Shown here: positions 1 to 10,412 of the stretch, one piece after another
Layout of the letters: each line of letters opens with the position of its first letter
Numbering within the stretch: position 1 is the first letter of the stretch
Assembly: GCA_037953745.1 (NCBI GenBank)
Contig: JBAKBP010001429.1
Coordinates: 149,388-213,387 of the forward strand
Reading direction: 5' to 3'
DNA from: Lithodes maja
Taxonomy: Eukaryota; Arthropoda; Malacostraca; Decapoda; Lithodidae
DNA length: 64,000 bases
The notes under the pieces: generated by a model
The model's database searches: none
Told to the model about the DNA's origin: nothing
The model's input: the letters and a program-made list of their open reading frames with translations, nothing else
Made by a program: the position numbers and the translations under genes

Positions 1-129
1 ATTTATATATAAATGGGACGACAGGTTTTAAAACGACAAACCAATGTACCGAAAGTCATAAAATCTGAAAACTAATGGGGCTACACATGAGGGAGAAAGA
101 GACCAGAAGAGCGACCCATATCCCTTTAA
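1..129 (-). repeat. MITE-A copy, cut by window start
   Basis: This is the end of a minus-oriented MITE-A element (described at 652-1005). The stretches reading 'ctgaaaactaatggggct' and 'catgagggagaaagagacc' match the complement of the MITE-A 5' half. It ends at a TTAA at 126-129. The other end lies outside the window. Confidence 0.75.
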
Positions 130-400
130 ATTCAGCTTGAAGTGGGTTATAGTGACGATTTTGATTTTGCTTATAAGTGGTCTGAAGAGGTTATTGGTTT
201 AGCGTACGGTACAGGGCAAACTAAAAATAAATGTATCGAAACGGACAAAAACGAGCAAAACCCTAAATAATAATTAAACAAAAACATTATAATAAATACT
301 CAAACGTTGGATTTTAAGAGAACAAGCATTGCAAAGGACCGAAGGCCTTCGCCGAACGTTGTCAATCACCTAGCCGCTCCAAACCCTTCTACTTCTCCCC

Positions 401-410
<10 letters not shown>

Positions 411-484
<74 letters not shown>
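411..484. repeat. (CT)n microsatellite
   Basis: An uninterrupted CT tract of about 74 bases follows a C homopolymer and grades into CTCA repeats. The Ser/Leu-rich reading frame across it is a by-product of the repeat and not a gene. The 280 bases upstream (130-410) are AT-rich and show nothing I recognise. Confidence 0.95.
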
Positions 485-489
<5 letters not shown>

Positions 490-651
490 ACTCACTCTCA
501 CTTTCTCTCTCTCTACTCCCCCCCCCCCCACTCAGAGAAGAAGAATTGAAACTAGCGGTAATAAGCCTCGAATCTGTTTCCGACGGAGGCAAAAAGCGCT
601 CACTTGAAACAGGCTATTTGAACCATTTAGACACCTCGTACTCCAGCCTCA

Positions 652-1005
652 TTAAGGGGAGATGGGCCGTTTGTCTGGTCCCCCTTCTTCCTCATGTTTA
701 GTCCCATTAGTTTTCAGATTTTATGACGTTTGGCCCATTAGTTTGGCGAGTTTAAGACCTTTCACCCCATTAGTTTGTCAAAATTAAGAATTTTCGCGTC
801 ATTTAGGTGTCGATATTTTTCTTGTAATGCAAGATGAATCGGCCTTCAGCCGGGACATTTTTCTATTGGGAAATGTACAAATTTATCTTGAAGGAGGGTT
901 TTGGGCGGTTATTTTGTTTAAGCGTGATGGAGGTCTAGGGAGGAAACTAAAGAAATTATAAAGAGATATATAAAGGATGAAATAATCCAGTCCATCCCTG
1001 CTTAA
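652..1005 (+). mobile_element. MITE-A, reference-like copy
   Basis: A non-coding element of about 350-400 bp starts TTAAGGGGAGATGGG and ends with a C-rich stretch and TTAA, so the ends are short inverted G/C blocks flanked by TTAA. In the better copies the order is: C-rich 'ccccttctccctcatg', three spaced blocks like 'cattagtttggcgatttta', 'gccatttaggtgtcgat', the CpG-rich core CTGGCGAGCGATAGCGAGCC, a GGCC-TTC-GGCC hairpin, a second hairpin with arms ACATTTTTC, then 'gatggaggtctagggaggaaac' and an A-rich tail. This copy lacks the core block. TTAA flanks are typical of piggyBac- and Kolobok-type transposition. The family is unassigned and codes for nothing I can see. Confidence 0.85.
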
Positions 1006-1606
1006 CCCGGCAAGTGCCGGAAGACTCTTAAGAGTTTCCCCGGGCGACTGCGGGAAGAAATAAGATCCTGAGCCTAAAAAAATCCATTTAAAACACCCCA
1101 AAAAAACTTGAACCCTTTTTTTTTTTTTTTTTTGCCCCTGGGCCATGCCAACTATTACTCCTCCACATCCCCTCCTTTCCCCCCCCCCCTCTCCTTCATT
1201 AATCACCTATTTTCCCTGTTATTCCCTTATTCTGTGGTCTATTTTTGTGCTTACATTAGCGATTTGCTAGCAGGGCGTTGTCATCAGTGTTACCAAGCGT
1301 GGGAAAGAGCGAGAGAGAGAGTATTGCGCAACAGTGTCTCTCCAGATATGGGGAGGAGTGGGAGGCTGCCTCAGCCTTTGGTTATGTAACTCCCGGCCTC
1401 TATCGCCGATTTTGACCATCCAAACGCGGTTTCCACTTGTTTTATTGTTGTAACTGGTTAATATCTTCATATTAATGGTAAAATAGGCGCATATGAATAA
1501 GTATTAACGATATTTATGGTAAAATAACGATGTTAGTGATGGGAACAGCTCAAATATGTGGGCACAGGCGTGTGGTGTCTCATACCCCCCATGCACACTG
1601 CTTAGG
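1006..1606. other. No gene recognised
   Basis: This stretch has T and C homopolymers near 1115-1190 and a short GA-rich run near 1310. Short open frames on both strands have no recognisable composition or motif. Confidence 0.5.
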
Positions 1607-1677
1607 TTAAGGGAGGAAGCTAAACAAATAATACAAATAAACATAAACGAGCAAATATATACGACCATCCCCCTTAA
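1607..1677 (+). repeat. MITE-A internal-deletion remnant
   Basis: TTAA-GGGAGGAAGCTAAACAAATA runs directly into the A-rich tail 'gaccatcccccttaa'. It keeps only the 3' tail and both TTAA ends of MITE-A, so it is a solo-tail derivative of about 70 bp. Confidence 0.6.
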
Positions 1678-1752
1678 TTAAGTGAGTAACAAGCCTGAGA
1701 ACCCCTTCCGTGTATACCAGGTGTACCGGTTCTCGCACCAGTACCTCAGGTA

Positions 1753-1979
1753 ATTGACCACTTGCGAGTTTCTGGCTGTAAGGAAGTTGGAGCCGTGAAC
1801 ATCGATATTTAACAGAAATGCAAGAATAATGTACGTTTCTGATGGATAAATGGTATGTTGAATTTGGTTTTATGTATTTATAAATGTACTACGACCGTAT
1901 TTTAGCTGTAAATTCTGTTAAATATCGTTGTCTACTGCACCAACTTCCTTATAGCCTGAAACTCGCAAGTGGTCAATTG
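1753..1979. mobile_element. Inverted-repeat element with paralogous empty site
   Basis: Arms of about 60 bp face each other: CCACTTGCGAGTTTCTGGCT at the left and its near-complement ending CTCGCAAGTGG at the right. Both then run through 'aaggaagttgg' and 'gatatttaacagaa'. Flanks read '(g)taattga' on the left and 'tcaattga' on the right, compatible with an imperfect 7-8 bp target duplication. A paralogous stretch at 2658-2715 carries the same flanks without the insert. No coding capacity. An hAT-type MITE is possible but is an inference from target length only. Confidence 0.65.
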
Positions 1980-2092
1980 ATGGTTCCCTCCATACACAGC
2001 TGGTGGTGGTGGTGTACGGTATTTATTGATCCTGAGATTTTCGAGCAAGGAATCTTAAGTTTTGCCTGTATATGACATTACAAAAATGTCAC

Positions 2093-2361
2093 TCAACACC
2101 CCCTTCAAAGTAAATAACGTCCCCCTAGACCCCCTTCAAGCTAAATAACGCCCCCTAGACCCCCTTCAAAGTAAATAACATCCCCCTAGACCCCCTTCAA
2201 GATAAATAACGCCCCCCTAGACCCTTTCAAGCTAAATAACGCCCCCCTAGACCCCTTTCAAGCTAAATAGGTTTATTTTTGCCTCTAGATTATATAAATA
2301 CACGCCACCCTAGACCCCCTTCAAAGTAAATAAAGTCTCCCTAGCCCCTCTTCAAACTAAA
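2093..2361. repeat. Minisatellite, about 33-bp unit, derived from MITE-A
   Basis: Eight copies of a unit like 'ccccctagacccccttcaa' followed by 'agtaaataacg' stand in tandem, with one 40-base interruption near 2263-2305. The unit equals the minus-strand MITE-A segment around 'ccctagacccccttcaagataaat', so part of one element appears to have been amplified in tandem. Confidence 0.8.
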
Positions 2362-2389
2362 TGTATACATTTGTCGTCCATTACATCTA

Positions 2390-2611
2390 TTAACCCCTTC
2401 TGTACCGGCGACGTTCTTTCAACTTTATTCTGGCTACTATTAGACAAATGTATTCCGTTTAAAAGGGGCCACCAGGAATCAACAGGGTTCCTAACTATCT
2501 CACTTAACCCATTTTACTACCACAGATCCTTCTTAAGCAGCACAAAATCGTCTAAATATTATAGCTGGCATTAAATACAAAAAACGTCGCCGGTACAGGA
2601 GAAGGGGTTAA
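2390..2611. mobile_element. MITE-B hairpin element, reference copy
   Basis: A 222-bp element begins TTAACCCCTTCTGTACCGG and ends CCGGTACAGGAGAAGGGGTTAA in complement. Its arms are about 90 bp: CGACGTTCTTTC/AAAAACGTCG, then 'attctggctactattagac' against 'gtctaaatattatagctgg', then 'tttaaaagg' against 'ccttcttaa'. The whole element can fold into one long hairpin. TTAA followed by CCC resembles piggyBac-type ends. Other copies lie at 13853, 35553, 36736, 43983, 44096, 44519, 45237, 49570, 51960, 55558 and 62849. Confidence 0.85.
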
Positions 2612-2756
2612 TCTATTACATCTATTACATTCATTACATCTATTACGTCTGTGTCTGTTCCGTGTATACCAGGTGTGCCAGTCCTCGCCCCAGTAGCTCA
2701 GGTAATTGATAGTTCCCTTCATACAACGGGGTGGTATGGGGTGGTATACGGTTTTC

Positions 2757-3130
2757 AGGGGAGATGGTTCACTTTGTGGGCGATTTTTGCATGTACTGTA
2801 TCTATTATTTTTCTAGTTTCCTCCCTAGACCTCCATCAAATTTAAAAAAAAACACCCATTAGATCCCCCTTCTAGATTAATTTGTAAATTTTTCGGTAGA
2901 AAAATGTCCCAGCCAAAGGCCGATTCTTCCAACATTACAGGCTCACTATCGTTCGCCATGGAAAAAAATCGACACCTAAATAGCACGGAAGGTCTAAATA
3001 TTGACGAAGAAATGGGGCGAAAGGTCTTAAAATCGACTAACTAATGGGGCAAACATCTTAACATCTGAAAAATAATAGGACTAAACATTAGGGAGAAAGT
3101 GGTCTAGAAAACCGGCCCATCCCCCCTTAA
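2757..3130 (-). mobile_element. MITE-A copy
   Basis: Minus-oriented copy with 'tttcctccctagacctccatcaa' blocks, the hairpin 'tttttcggtagaaaaa', a partly decayed CpG core 'cactatcgttcgcc' and a terminal CCCCCCTTAA. The left TTAA has decayed. Confidence 0.8.
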
Positions 3131-3562
3131 CACTACCTGGGCCGACGCTTGGGGGGCTAGTATGGTTATGTTTAATTAGACTATAATTATAATACCCCCC
3201 CCCCCCCTTCCCCTCCCCCACAAACCTTAGTGTCACAATTTTACTAAACAAACAAATATTTGCGAAATAAAGGGTTTACTTGTAATTTTGCATCAATTTC
3301 CTTCGTTGCATCTTGAATTATGTACTCTTTAAGAACATATTGGCATGTACAGTATATTACAAGAAATATTTAATATTCTTAAGCATCAGCTCCCACCTTA
3401 CTCTACAATTTCTTGGAGGGAATTTATGCAATTCAATGTGGTGTACAAATTTGCTAGACAAGCAATTCCTTTTTAAGCACAAATCGAATGGAAAGTTTCA
3501 CTCAAGGCAAAACATGAAGGCTATGTGCATTTGTAAGAGTTCACTTTCATAAGGCTCAGCCC
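3131..3562. other. No gene recognised
   Basis: C homopolymer near 3196-3206 and AT-rich DNA. Short open frames have no recognisable features. Confidence 0.5.
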
Positions 3563-3863
3563 TTAACTCTCTCCGTCATATTTAGTTCCATAAGTTAGGG
3601 GTTGCCCGAGCGCCCGGTATTTCCCCCACAACACTTTCTCACACTGAGGGACCTAGAAGTAAGAGGAATATGGGGTTGCCACCAACCGACAGATTATGAT
3701 CTAACTTACCTAAATTACTGAGCTCAATATGACGCAAATCGCGTCATAAACTTATTATTGAGCTATTTCACTTAGTACATAATTATGAAGCGATCACGTC
3801 ATATGATACTTTGGGCAAACCGCCATATGACGCGATCGCGTCATATATAACAGAGAGGGTTGA
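3563..3863. mobile_element. Candidate inverted-repeat element with CpG palindromes
   Basis: 'ttaactctctccgtcatat' at the left faces a complement of 'ttatatataacagagaggg' type at the right, giving diverged ends about 300 bp apart next to TTAA-like sequence. Inside are a hairpin TATGACGC-5 nt-GCGTCATA near 3729 and a perfect palindrome TGACGCGATCGCGTCA near 3833. Family unknown; the assignment rests on imperfect ends. Confidence 0.4.
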
Positions 3864-4166
3864 GAGGGGATGGGAAGTTTTTTCTGGATCCCCTTCTCCC
3901 TCATGTTTAGCATATTAGTTTTGAGATTTTAAGGCGTTCGTTCCATTAGTTTGGGGATTTTGAGACCTTTCAGCCCATTTCTTTGTCAATATTAAGACCT
4001 TTCGTGCCATTTAGGTGACAATTTTTTCCTGGCGAGCGATAGCGAGGCTGTAATTTTAGAAGGAACCGGCCTTCTGTAGAAAAATGTATAAATTTATCTT
4101 GAGAAAACTAAAAAATAAATTAATAGATAAATACATAAACAGAAAAACAAGCACTATCCCCCTTAA
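3862..4166 (+). mobile_element. MITE-A copy
   Basis: Plus copy with core 'cctggcgagcgatagcgagg' and terminal 'tatcccccttaa'. The 5' TTAA is degraded and the middle is shorter than in the 652 copy. Confidence 0.8.
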
Positions 4167-4409
4167 ACAATATGAAATGTGTAATTTTTTACGTGTTAAC
4201 ATTTTTGGCTAAATAACAAATATTTATATTTTAATTTAAAACTTTCATAAGCAGAACAGACATGCACAGATACCGTACATAGAAAAATATGCTAACCACA
4301 GATTACAAACTTCCATGAGCAGAATAGGCGTAAGTTGAATAATAACTAGCAATGTCGCAGTAGCAAAGGATATATAAAGTGCCGCAGTGGGCCGAGATGT
4401 AATAATTTT

Positions 4410-4772
4410 GGGTCGTTTTACTGGTCCCCCTTCGTCCTCATGTTTAGCCCCATTAGTTCTCAGATTTTAATATGTGTGCCCCATTAGTTTGTAGATTTTA
4501 AGACCTTTCACCCTATTTCTTTTTCAATATTAAGACCTTTCGTGTTGCTTAGGTGTCGATTTATTTCCTGGCGAACGATAGCGAGCCTGTAATTTGGGAA
4601 GAACCGGCCTTTGGCCGAGAAATTTTTCTACCGAAAATGTACAAATTAATCTACAGTAGAAGGGGGATCTAATGGATGTGTTTGTAAGTTTGATGGAGGT
4701 CTAGGGAGGAAACTAACAAATTATAAAAATATCCATAAATGAGCAAATAAATACGGCCATTTCCCCCTTTAA
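4410..4772 (+). mobile_element. MITE-A copy
   Basis: Plus copy with core 'cctggcgaacgatagcgagc', GGCC hairpin and '(g)atggaggtctagggaggaaac'. It ends 'ttcccccttt aa'. The 5' terminus has decayed beyond the TTAA. Confidence 0.8.
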
Positions 4773-4946
4773 GCCTTTATAATATTGAACTAGCAATTTC
4801 GCAGTAGCAGTGAGCCAGGATGTAATAATTTGAGGACCCCCAGCCTTTCACTTCTCCCCGCGGTACCTATAAATCAGCAGGAGGCGGCCCACTTGGAGTT
4901 ATGCATTCCGTGCCTCTCTCTCTCGTTGTCACCAGGCCGGACTCAG

Positions 4947-5265
4947 TTAAGGGGGGAGGGTTCACTTTTTGCTCGATTTTATTTTATTTATTAATTATTT
5001 TTCTAGTTTCCTCCCTAGACCTCCATTAAAAAAAAACAAAAACAAAAAAAAACAAAAAAATCTATTAGATCCCCCTTGTAGATTAAATTGTGAATTTTTC
5101 GGTAGGCCGGTTCTTTCAAAATTACAGGCTCACTATCGTTCGCCAGGAACAATTCGACAGCTAAATAGCATGCAAGGTCTTATTATTGACAAAGAAATGG
5201 TGCGAAAGTGTCTTAAAATCGACAAACTAATGGGGCAAACATCTTAAAATATCTCATAATAAATT
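4947..5265 (-). mobile_element. MITE-A copy, 3' truncated
   Basis: Starts TTAAGGGGGGAGGGTTCAC at 4947 and contains 'tttcctccctagacctccatt' and a long A-rich run near 5030-5055. It stops within 'catcttaaaatatctcataa' without a second TTAA terminus. Confidence 0.75.
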
Positions 5266-5364
5266 TTGGGCCCGCCTTTCATTTGTCCCCTCGGTACCTA
5301 TAAATCACGATGAGTTATGCATTCCGCGCCTCTCTCTCTCGTTGTCACCAGGGCCGGACTGAGT

Positions 5365-5733
5365 AAAAGGGGGTCACCTGCTTTTTTTTCTCTCCTGTTC
5401 TCTCTTTGTTTTATCCGTTCGGCCCCATACAGCCTACTGTTTTAATACGTTTATCCCCATCCAGGTGTCGATTTATTTCCTGGCGAGCGGTAGCGAGCCA
5501 CCATATTTTATTAAAAAATGTACAGCATTCTAAATTTTTACATTTTTCGATAGAAAAAATGTCTCTGGCGAAGCCGGATTTCTCCATACAATGAAGGATC
5601 GCTATCGCTCGCCAGGAATAAATCGACACCTGGATGAGGATAAAAGTCACAAAACAGTAGGCTGAATGTGGCCGAATGGATACAAGCCAGAGAAAGAGAG
5701 AAAAGGGGAGAACAAAAAGCAGGTGACCCCCCT
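5365..5733. mobile_element. MITE-A-related foldback element
   Basis: Two arms of about 150 bp face each other. The left runs 'agggggtcacctgctttttt', 'cagcctactgtttta', 'cccatccaggtgtcgat', 'cctggcgagcggtagcgag'. The right repeats all of these in complement and ends 'aaaagcaggtgaccccccttaa'. The CpG core and the 'aggtgtcgat' box are shared with MITE-A, but here they occur in both arms. A second copy is at 13140-13565. Confidence 0.8.
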
Positions 5734-5971
5734 TAAACCCAGTAGTGTCATGCAGTGTAATGGTAATTAAATTAATAATTATTATGAACATGACCTTTAT
5801 ATGAACACTGGAGGAAAATTAATGCTGTTGTCCCGATCCAGGTTGTTGTAGGATGTATATACTATATGTCCCAGGCAGCGAGTATATTTTACGTAACCTA
5901 GTTCTGGGCATACGTACAGTCGTAGACAGGGATACTTGAACACCCTCTAATGATTAATTACAAGATGAACA

Positions 5972-6307
5972 TTAAGGGGAGATTTTTGTTAGTCTATTAT
6001 TTCATGTATTGCTTTATTTCTTAGTTTCCTTTCTAGACCTCCATCAAGCTTAGAAAAACACCCCCTAAATAAATTTGTACATTTTTCGGTAGAAAAAAAT
6101 TCCCGGACAAAGGCCGCTTCCTTTGAAAATTTCAGGCTCGTTTTCGCTCGGCAGGAAAAAATCGACACCTAAATGGCACGAAAAGTCTTACAATTGAGAA
6201 CGAAATGGGGCGAAAGATGTTAACATCGCCAAAATAATGGGCCGAACGTCAAATGGGGCTTAACACGAGGGAGAAAGGGGACCAGCAAAACTACCCATCT
6301 CCCTTAA
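5972..6307 (-). mobile_element. MITE-A copy with both TTAA ends
   Basis: TTAAGGGGAGATT at 5972 and CATCTCCCTTAA ending at 6307 bound a minus-oriented copy with a mutated core. The region 5734-5971 before it is unremarkable AT-rich DNA. Confidence 0.85.
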
Positions 6308-7230
6308 CTAGTGAATTATCGTAATATGATGTGTGTGGTATCAGCACACTTATCAATATTCGTGGATTTCACCTATTTCTAACTAGGCTATGGAGATATA
6401 TCTCTGTGGAACAAATATAGGAATATATTTTTCTATATATCAACTATTAAGCCATATACAGTATACTATTCATTGAAAAGGAAGTTCTATCAAAAAATCA
6501 ATATATTTAGTTATAATTTCATAACGAATATAATAGCATACATGTTTACGAGTGGGCTAGAGACTATGGCATCCGAGAGTACAATCACCTGCAGTGAGAG
6601 ATGGTACACATTTAATTGAATAATTCTGAAATACTGATGAAGCATGATGAAACAATCCTTAATTACATCCCTGAAACATAGTTTTTCACCATTCGATTCC
6701 CATTGACTTAAGTTTATCATAATATTAGTGTACCGGTACCAGTTGATTGTGCTCCCATTGTACACTCGGATTCCATAGTCCCTAGCCAACTCATAAGAAG
6801 TTCTGAATACCCTATGTTTGTCTTTATGTAAATATGACTATATTGATTGAATTTTGGTTAAAACTTTTTCAATAAATATTATGTGTATTATTGTACTGTA
6901 GTTGATGTATAGAAAATTATAATCGTCAATTCATTTCCAGAGACATAATTCAATAATTAGAAATCGGTGAAGTCTACGAATACTCTTAAGTGAGCTAGAT
7001 CTAGACTATTGTACCCAAGTGTACATTCTAAAATTGTGGCCTTAAGTTTTCAAAACCATTTTTGATTTAATCTAATCGTCTGATTAATTGTGTACCTAAT
7101 ATTTAAATTTCACTTTGCTGGCGAAGTACTTTGATAAACTACATTAACCACACTGATCAAATTACTGGGATTCACAAGTTAGCGTTCACCGTCTTGCTTT
7201 TATCATTAAGAGGTTATACTACTAATACTA
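6308..7230. other. No gene recognised
   Basis: More than 900 bases of AT-rich sequence with short open frames only. No repeat family of this window and no protein motif was recognised. Confidence 0.5.
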
Positions 7231-7527
7231 ATCGGTTTATTTCGAGCCAGCAACCAATGAGCTTAAAAATACACAGAATTAACCTATATCTTATCCTAAG
7301 GAATCAACAGACTGATCCTGGCTGCTAATGAGGGTGCATACATACTCCTTAGGGAGTAGGACGTGAGCAGGAAACTTTATGGGGTACCCAGAGACTAGCC
7401 AGTCCAGACCTAGCCTTCCCGGCCTGGGAAAGTTTTTGAAAAAAGCTTCCCCTGCCGGCGCGTGGGATTGAATCCCCAACACTAAAGCCAGCCCTCCCAG
7501 TACAGTGACTAAGCATGCTCTGCTACT
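7231..7527 (-). mobile_element. SINE-1 (tRNA-derived), minus strand
   Basis: On the minus strand this reads a tRNA-like head with a degraded A box, a B-box-like 'ggattcaatccc', then 'acgcgccggcaggggaagc', 'actttccc', a body, 'tcattggttgctggctcgaaataaaccgat' and a tail. It is the same family as 14115-14421 and 37528-37854. Pol III boxes in the head are characteristic of SINEs. This is the most diverged of the three copies. Confidence 0.75.
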
Positions 7528-7735
7528 GTATTCACGTATTCCTGACCACAACTGTAGGAATAGGCCGAAGTGGGTTGCATGATATAACCTTGGTCCGGGC
7601 CCGGCAGCAGAGAGTTCGTATGTCACTGTCTTACTATTAAATTGGCACTGCACGGCCGCTCGGACATTTTGGCCCTAGTGTAGCGCTGGTGGATATAATG
7701 GGGGTAGCCAGGGCGACAATTTGTAACGTACGTAC

Positions 7736-7856
7736 GTGTGTGTGTGTGTGTTTGTGTATGTCTGTGTGAGTGAGTGTATGTGTGTGTGTAAGTGTGCATA
7801 TGAGAGAGAGAGGGTGAGTTTGTGAGTGTGTGTTTTGCTATGCATGTGTGTGTCAA
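7736..7856. repeat. (GT)n-rich microsatellite
   Basis: Imperfect TG/GTGTAT/GAGA repeats. His/Thr- and Val/Cys-rich open frames here are repeat artefacts. The following 7857-8490 is AT-rich with no recognisable gene. Confidence 0.9.
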
Positions 7857-8492
7857 TGTGTGTGACTTTGTGTATGAACTTATTATGATACGTAGAATAT
7901 ATTAGTCAATTGTAGATGGAAACGTAATTAACTGAAAAAAAAAAAATCTTCACAAAGGTTTTGCACGGCGTATTGAGACTTGGCAGAATACTTCTTTCAG
8001 CAATTGCATTTCAGAAGCTAATTTGACATTATTAGTATTAACCTGCAGAGTTCTATCTTGAAGAGAAAGCAATAAGCTAAAAACAAGTTTAACTAATTTA
8101 TCGTAAGAACATTAATAATATAATAGAGGATTGTATCATCTCTTGTATCATTTCCACAAACTTTTGTGGAAAATGTAATCTTAAATATTGGGCTTTTGGT
8201 CATTCGAATTACTCTCAATAATTAAAGTTTGTCAAACTCTCTTAAATTCCACATTTCCTTATCTGCTCCACAATGGAAAGGAAATACGTCAGCTTATAGC
8301 ATCATTATACTATATAAGTGTCGGAAACTTCACAATGCCGTATACAGAAACCTGGAAAAAAAGTATTGACATTACTCATCATTGCATATAATTATATAGA
8401 CTTTCGGCTTAGCTGGGGCCCTTTTTGGTGTGAAGAGGTCTGCAGGATGAACCAAAACTGTCGTGTCTTTGCAATATATATCGATATATATC

Positions 8493-8712
8493 TCAGTTAT
8501 ACCTTGTTCCAAATAAGTAGGCTGAAACTCTTGAACTTTAACCTCAAAAACTCCCAAACTACTAGAGTATTCAAACTAATATTTCTATCATTTGTGAAGG
8601 GTCCGCCAGAGAATAGGTATGGAAATTTACAGCTCATTTGCTCTAGCCATTTTTGAGTTGCAGAGGTTAGGGTTCAAGATTTCTGTCCTACCTACTTGGA
8701 ACAGGGCATAGC
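8493..8712. mobile_element. MITE-C inverted-repeat element
   Basis: The left arm 'ttccaaataagtagg', '(a)ctcttgaactttaacctc' faces the right arm 'gaggttagggttcaagattt', 'cctacttggaacaggg'. Between them lies 'catttgtgaagggtccgcca', conserved in copies at 49307, 52888 and 63078. Arms are about 60 bp and the centre is short. No coding capacity. Confidence 0.7.
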
Positions 8713-8963
8713 TGCTCGTCAGTTAATAAAGTATAAACTGCAGATTTGTATGAAACTTTTGTAGCAATAGATCTAACGTAAGATGTGAAACTGAGGTATA
8801 TTATTTAGATGCCCATCAAGGATTACAGTATTAAATGAAATTATATATTTTGTCTTGAAAGTGTTGCTTTATCGTGGATTTATCTCAAATGTCGAAATAT
8901 ATACAACAGATATTTCCTAACTCATGAAAAAACATGATACAGCAAACATCGGCTAGTGAATTT

Positions 8964-9105
8964 AAGGGGATATTTTCGGTAGACAAATGTACAAATGAAT
9001 CTAGAAGGGGGATTTAATGTATGTTTTGATGGAAGTCTAGCGACGAAAAAAAGAAAAGAAATTAACACATGAATGAAAAGACCAAAAAACTGGCCACCAG
9101 CCCCA
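8964..9105 (+). repeat. MITE-A, internally deleted
   Basis: TTAAGGGGATA leads directly into the 'tttcggtagacaaatgtacaaat' hairpin half and the 3' tail. The 5' half and the core are missing. Confidence 0.65.
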
Positions 9106-9296
9106 TAATGATCCGTGGTGTGTGACTTATTTAAATGTTCATATGATTATACTCCGTCAATTTGTCGTAATTGTTTTTCTTTATATTGTTCACCCATTCC
9201 TGTCCACGACTGTGTGTTGCGCCCACAAACAGTCACTACAGAGCAACTATTATTCGTAACAGTGTAGCAATATTGCAGTATAGATATAGAACGCTT

Positions 9297-9639
9297 AAGG
9301 GGGAGGTACTCGCTTAAGGGGGAGGTACTCGCTTAAGGGGGAGGTACTCGCTCTTTCTGGAGCCCCTCATGTTTAGTATAATAGTTTTGAGTTTTTCAGA
9401 CGTTCGTTAGTTTGGCGATTTTGAGACCTTTAGCCTCATTTCTTTGTCAATATTAGGACCTTTCGTGCCATTTAGGTGTCGATATTTTCCTGGCGAGCGA
9501 TAGCGAGCCTGTAATTTTAGAAGGAATCGACCCTCGGCCGGGACATTTTTCTACCGAAAAATTTACAAATTTATCTTGAAAGGGGGTCTAGGGGGTGTTT
9601 TTTTAAGCTTGATGCAAGTCTAGCGAGGAAACTAAAAAA

Positions 9640-9686
<47 letters not shown>

Positions 9687-9742
9687 TGTATATACAGTAT
9701 ATATACAGTATATACACCAAAAAACAAGCACTACCCCCCTAA
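9297..9742 (+). mobile_element. MITE-A with triplicated 5' end and (AT)n insert
   Basis: The 5' terminus is a 19-bp unit CTTAAGGGGGAGGTACTCG in three direct copies. The body has a full core CTGGCGAGCGATAGCGAGCC. An (AT)n tract (about 9648-9710) with 'actgtatatacagtatata' palindromes sits in the A-rich tail. It ends 'actacccccctaa'. Confidence 0.8.
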
Positions 9743-10412
9743 CAACTGGCCAGAGCAGATATTACGTATGCTTATTAGGCTTGTTATTGTATACTCATAT
9801 GGAGTTGAAATATCATATGGAGTTGAAATAGCATAAATAAATAGTTTACAACAAATACCTACGTTTGCAACTGTACAAATGTGCTTATACTGTATATACA
9901 TTATGTAAACACACACACACACATACATACACTGTATATACGGGCAAATGTGTGTGTATCTGAAACTGTCATTTTGGGCACATAACGAGAGTCAGCTTGT
10001 AAATATTGGTAGGTGTCAGTCACTTCCAGTTAGTGTCAATCCATATTTATGTGGATTGATTGTAATTACTATTGGCACATTTGGCCGGCAGAGCGTTCCG
10101 GTAAATTAGTATAGACCTATATCTGCTGCCGACATATCAATCTCAAGCCAAATTACCTACATTTTTTTTCGTTTATGTATGTTTCGCACTAAAACACAGA
10201 CGTATAGCTACTCACAAATGTTCGTGGGCTCTTACGATTATCTTTATGTAAATATATCCATTTAAATTGATTAAATTAGCTCTATATTGATAAATGCATA
10301 ATAAACATTTATGAAAATATAGCTGATTTGGTCTGATAAAACTAAAACTCAAGAAATTGTATGTACAGCTATGAGCCATAATAACTGCACACCTATTTCA
10401 AACTTTGAATCT
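9743..10412. other. No gene recognised
   Basis: AT-rich DNA with one small direct repeat ('catatggagttgaaat' twice near 9795-9828) and a short CA run near 9909. Nothing else was recognised. Confidence 0.5.

Noticed and set aside
307..549. Ser/Leu-rich frame across the (CT)n tract (similar ones at 11561-12396, 62096-62392)
   Set aside because: Composition is dictated entirely by CT/GA dinucleotide repeats, and the flanking residues show no protein signature.
2093..2361. CRISPR-like array
   Set aside because: The spacers are as similar as the repeats, and the unit derives from a MITE; it is a plain minisatellite in a eukaryotic genome.
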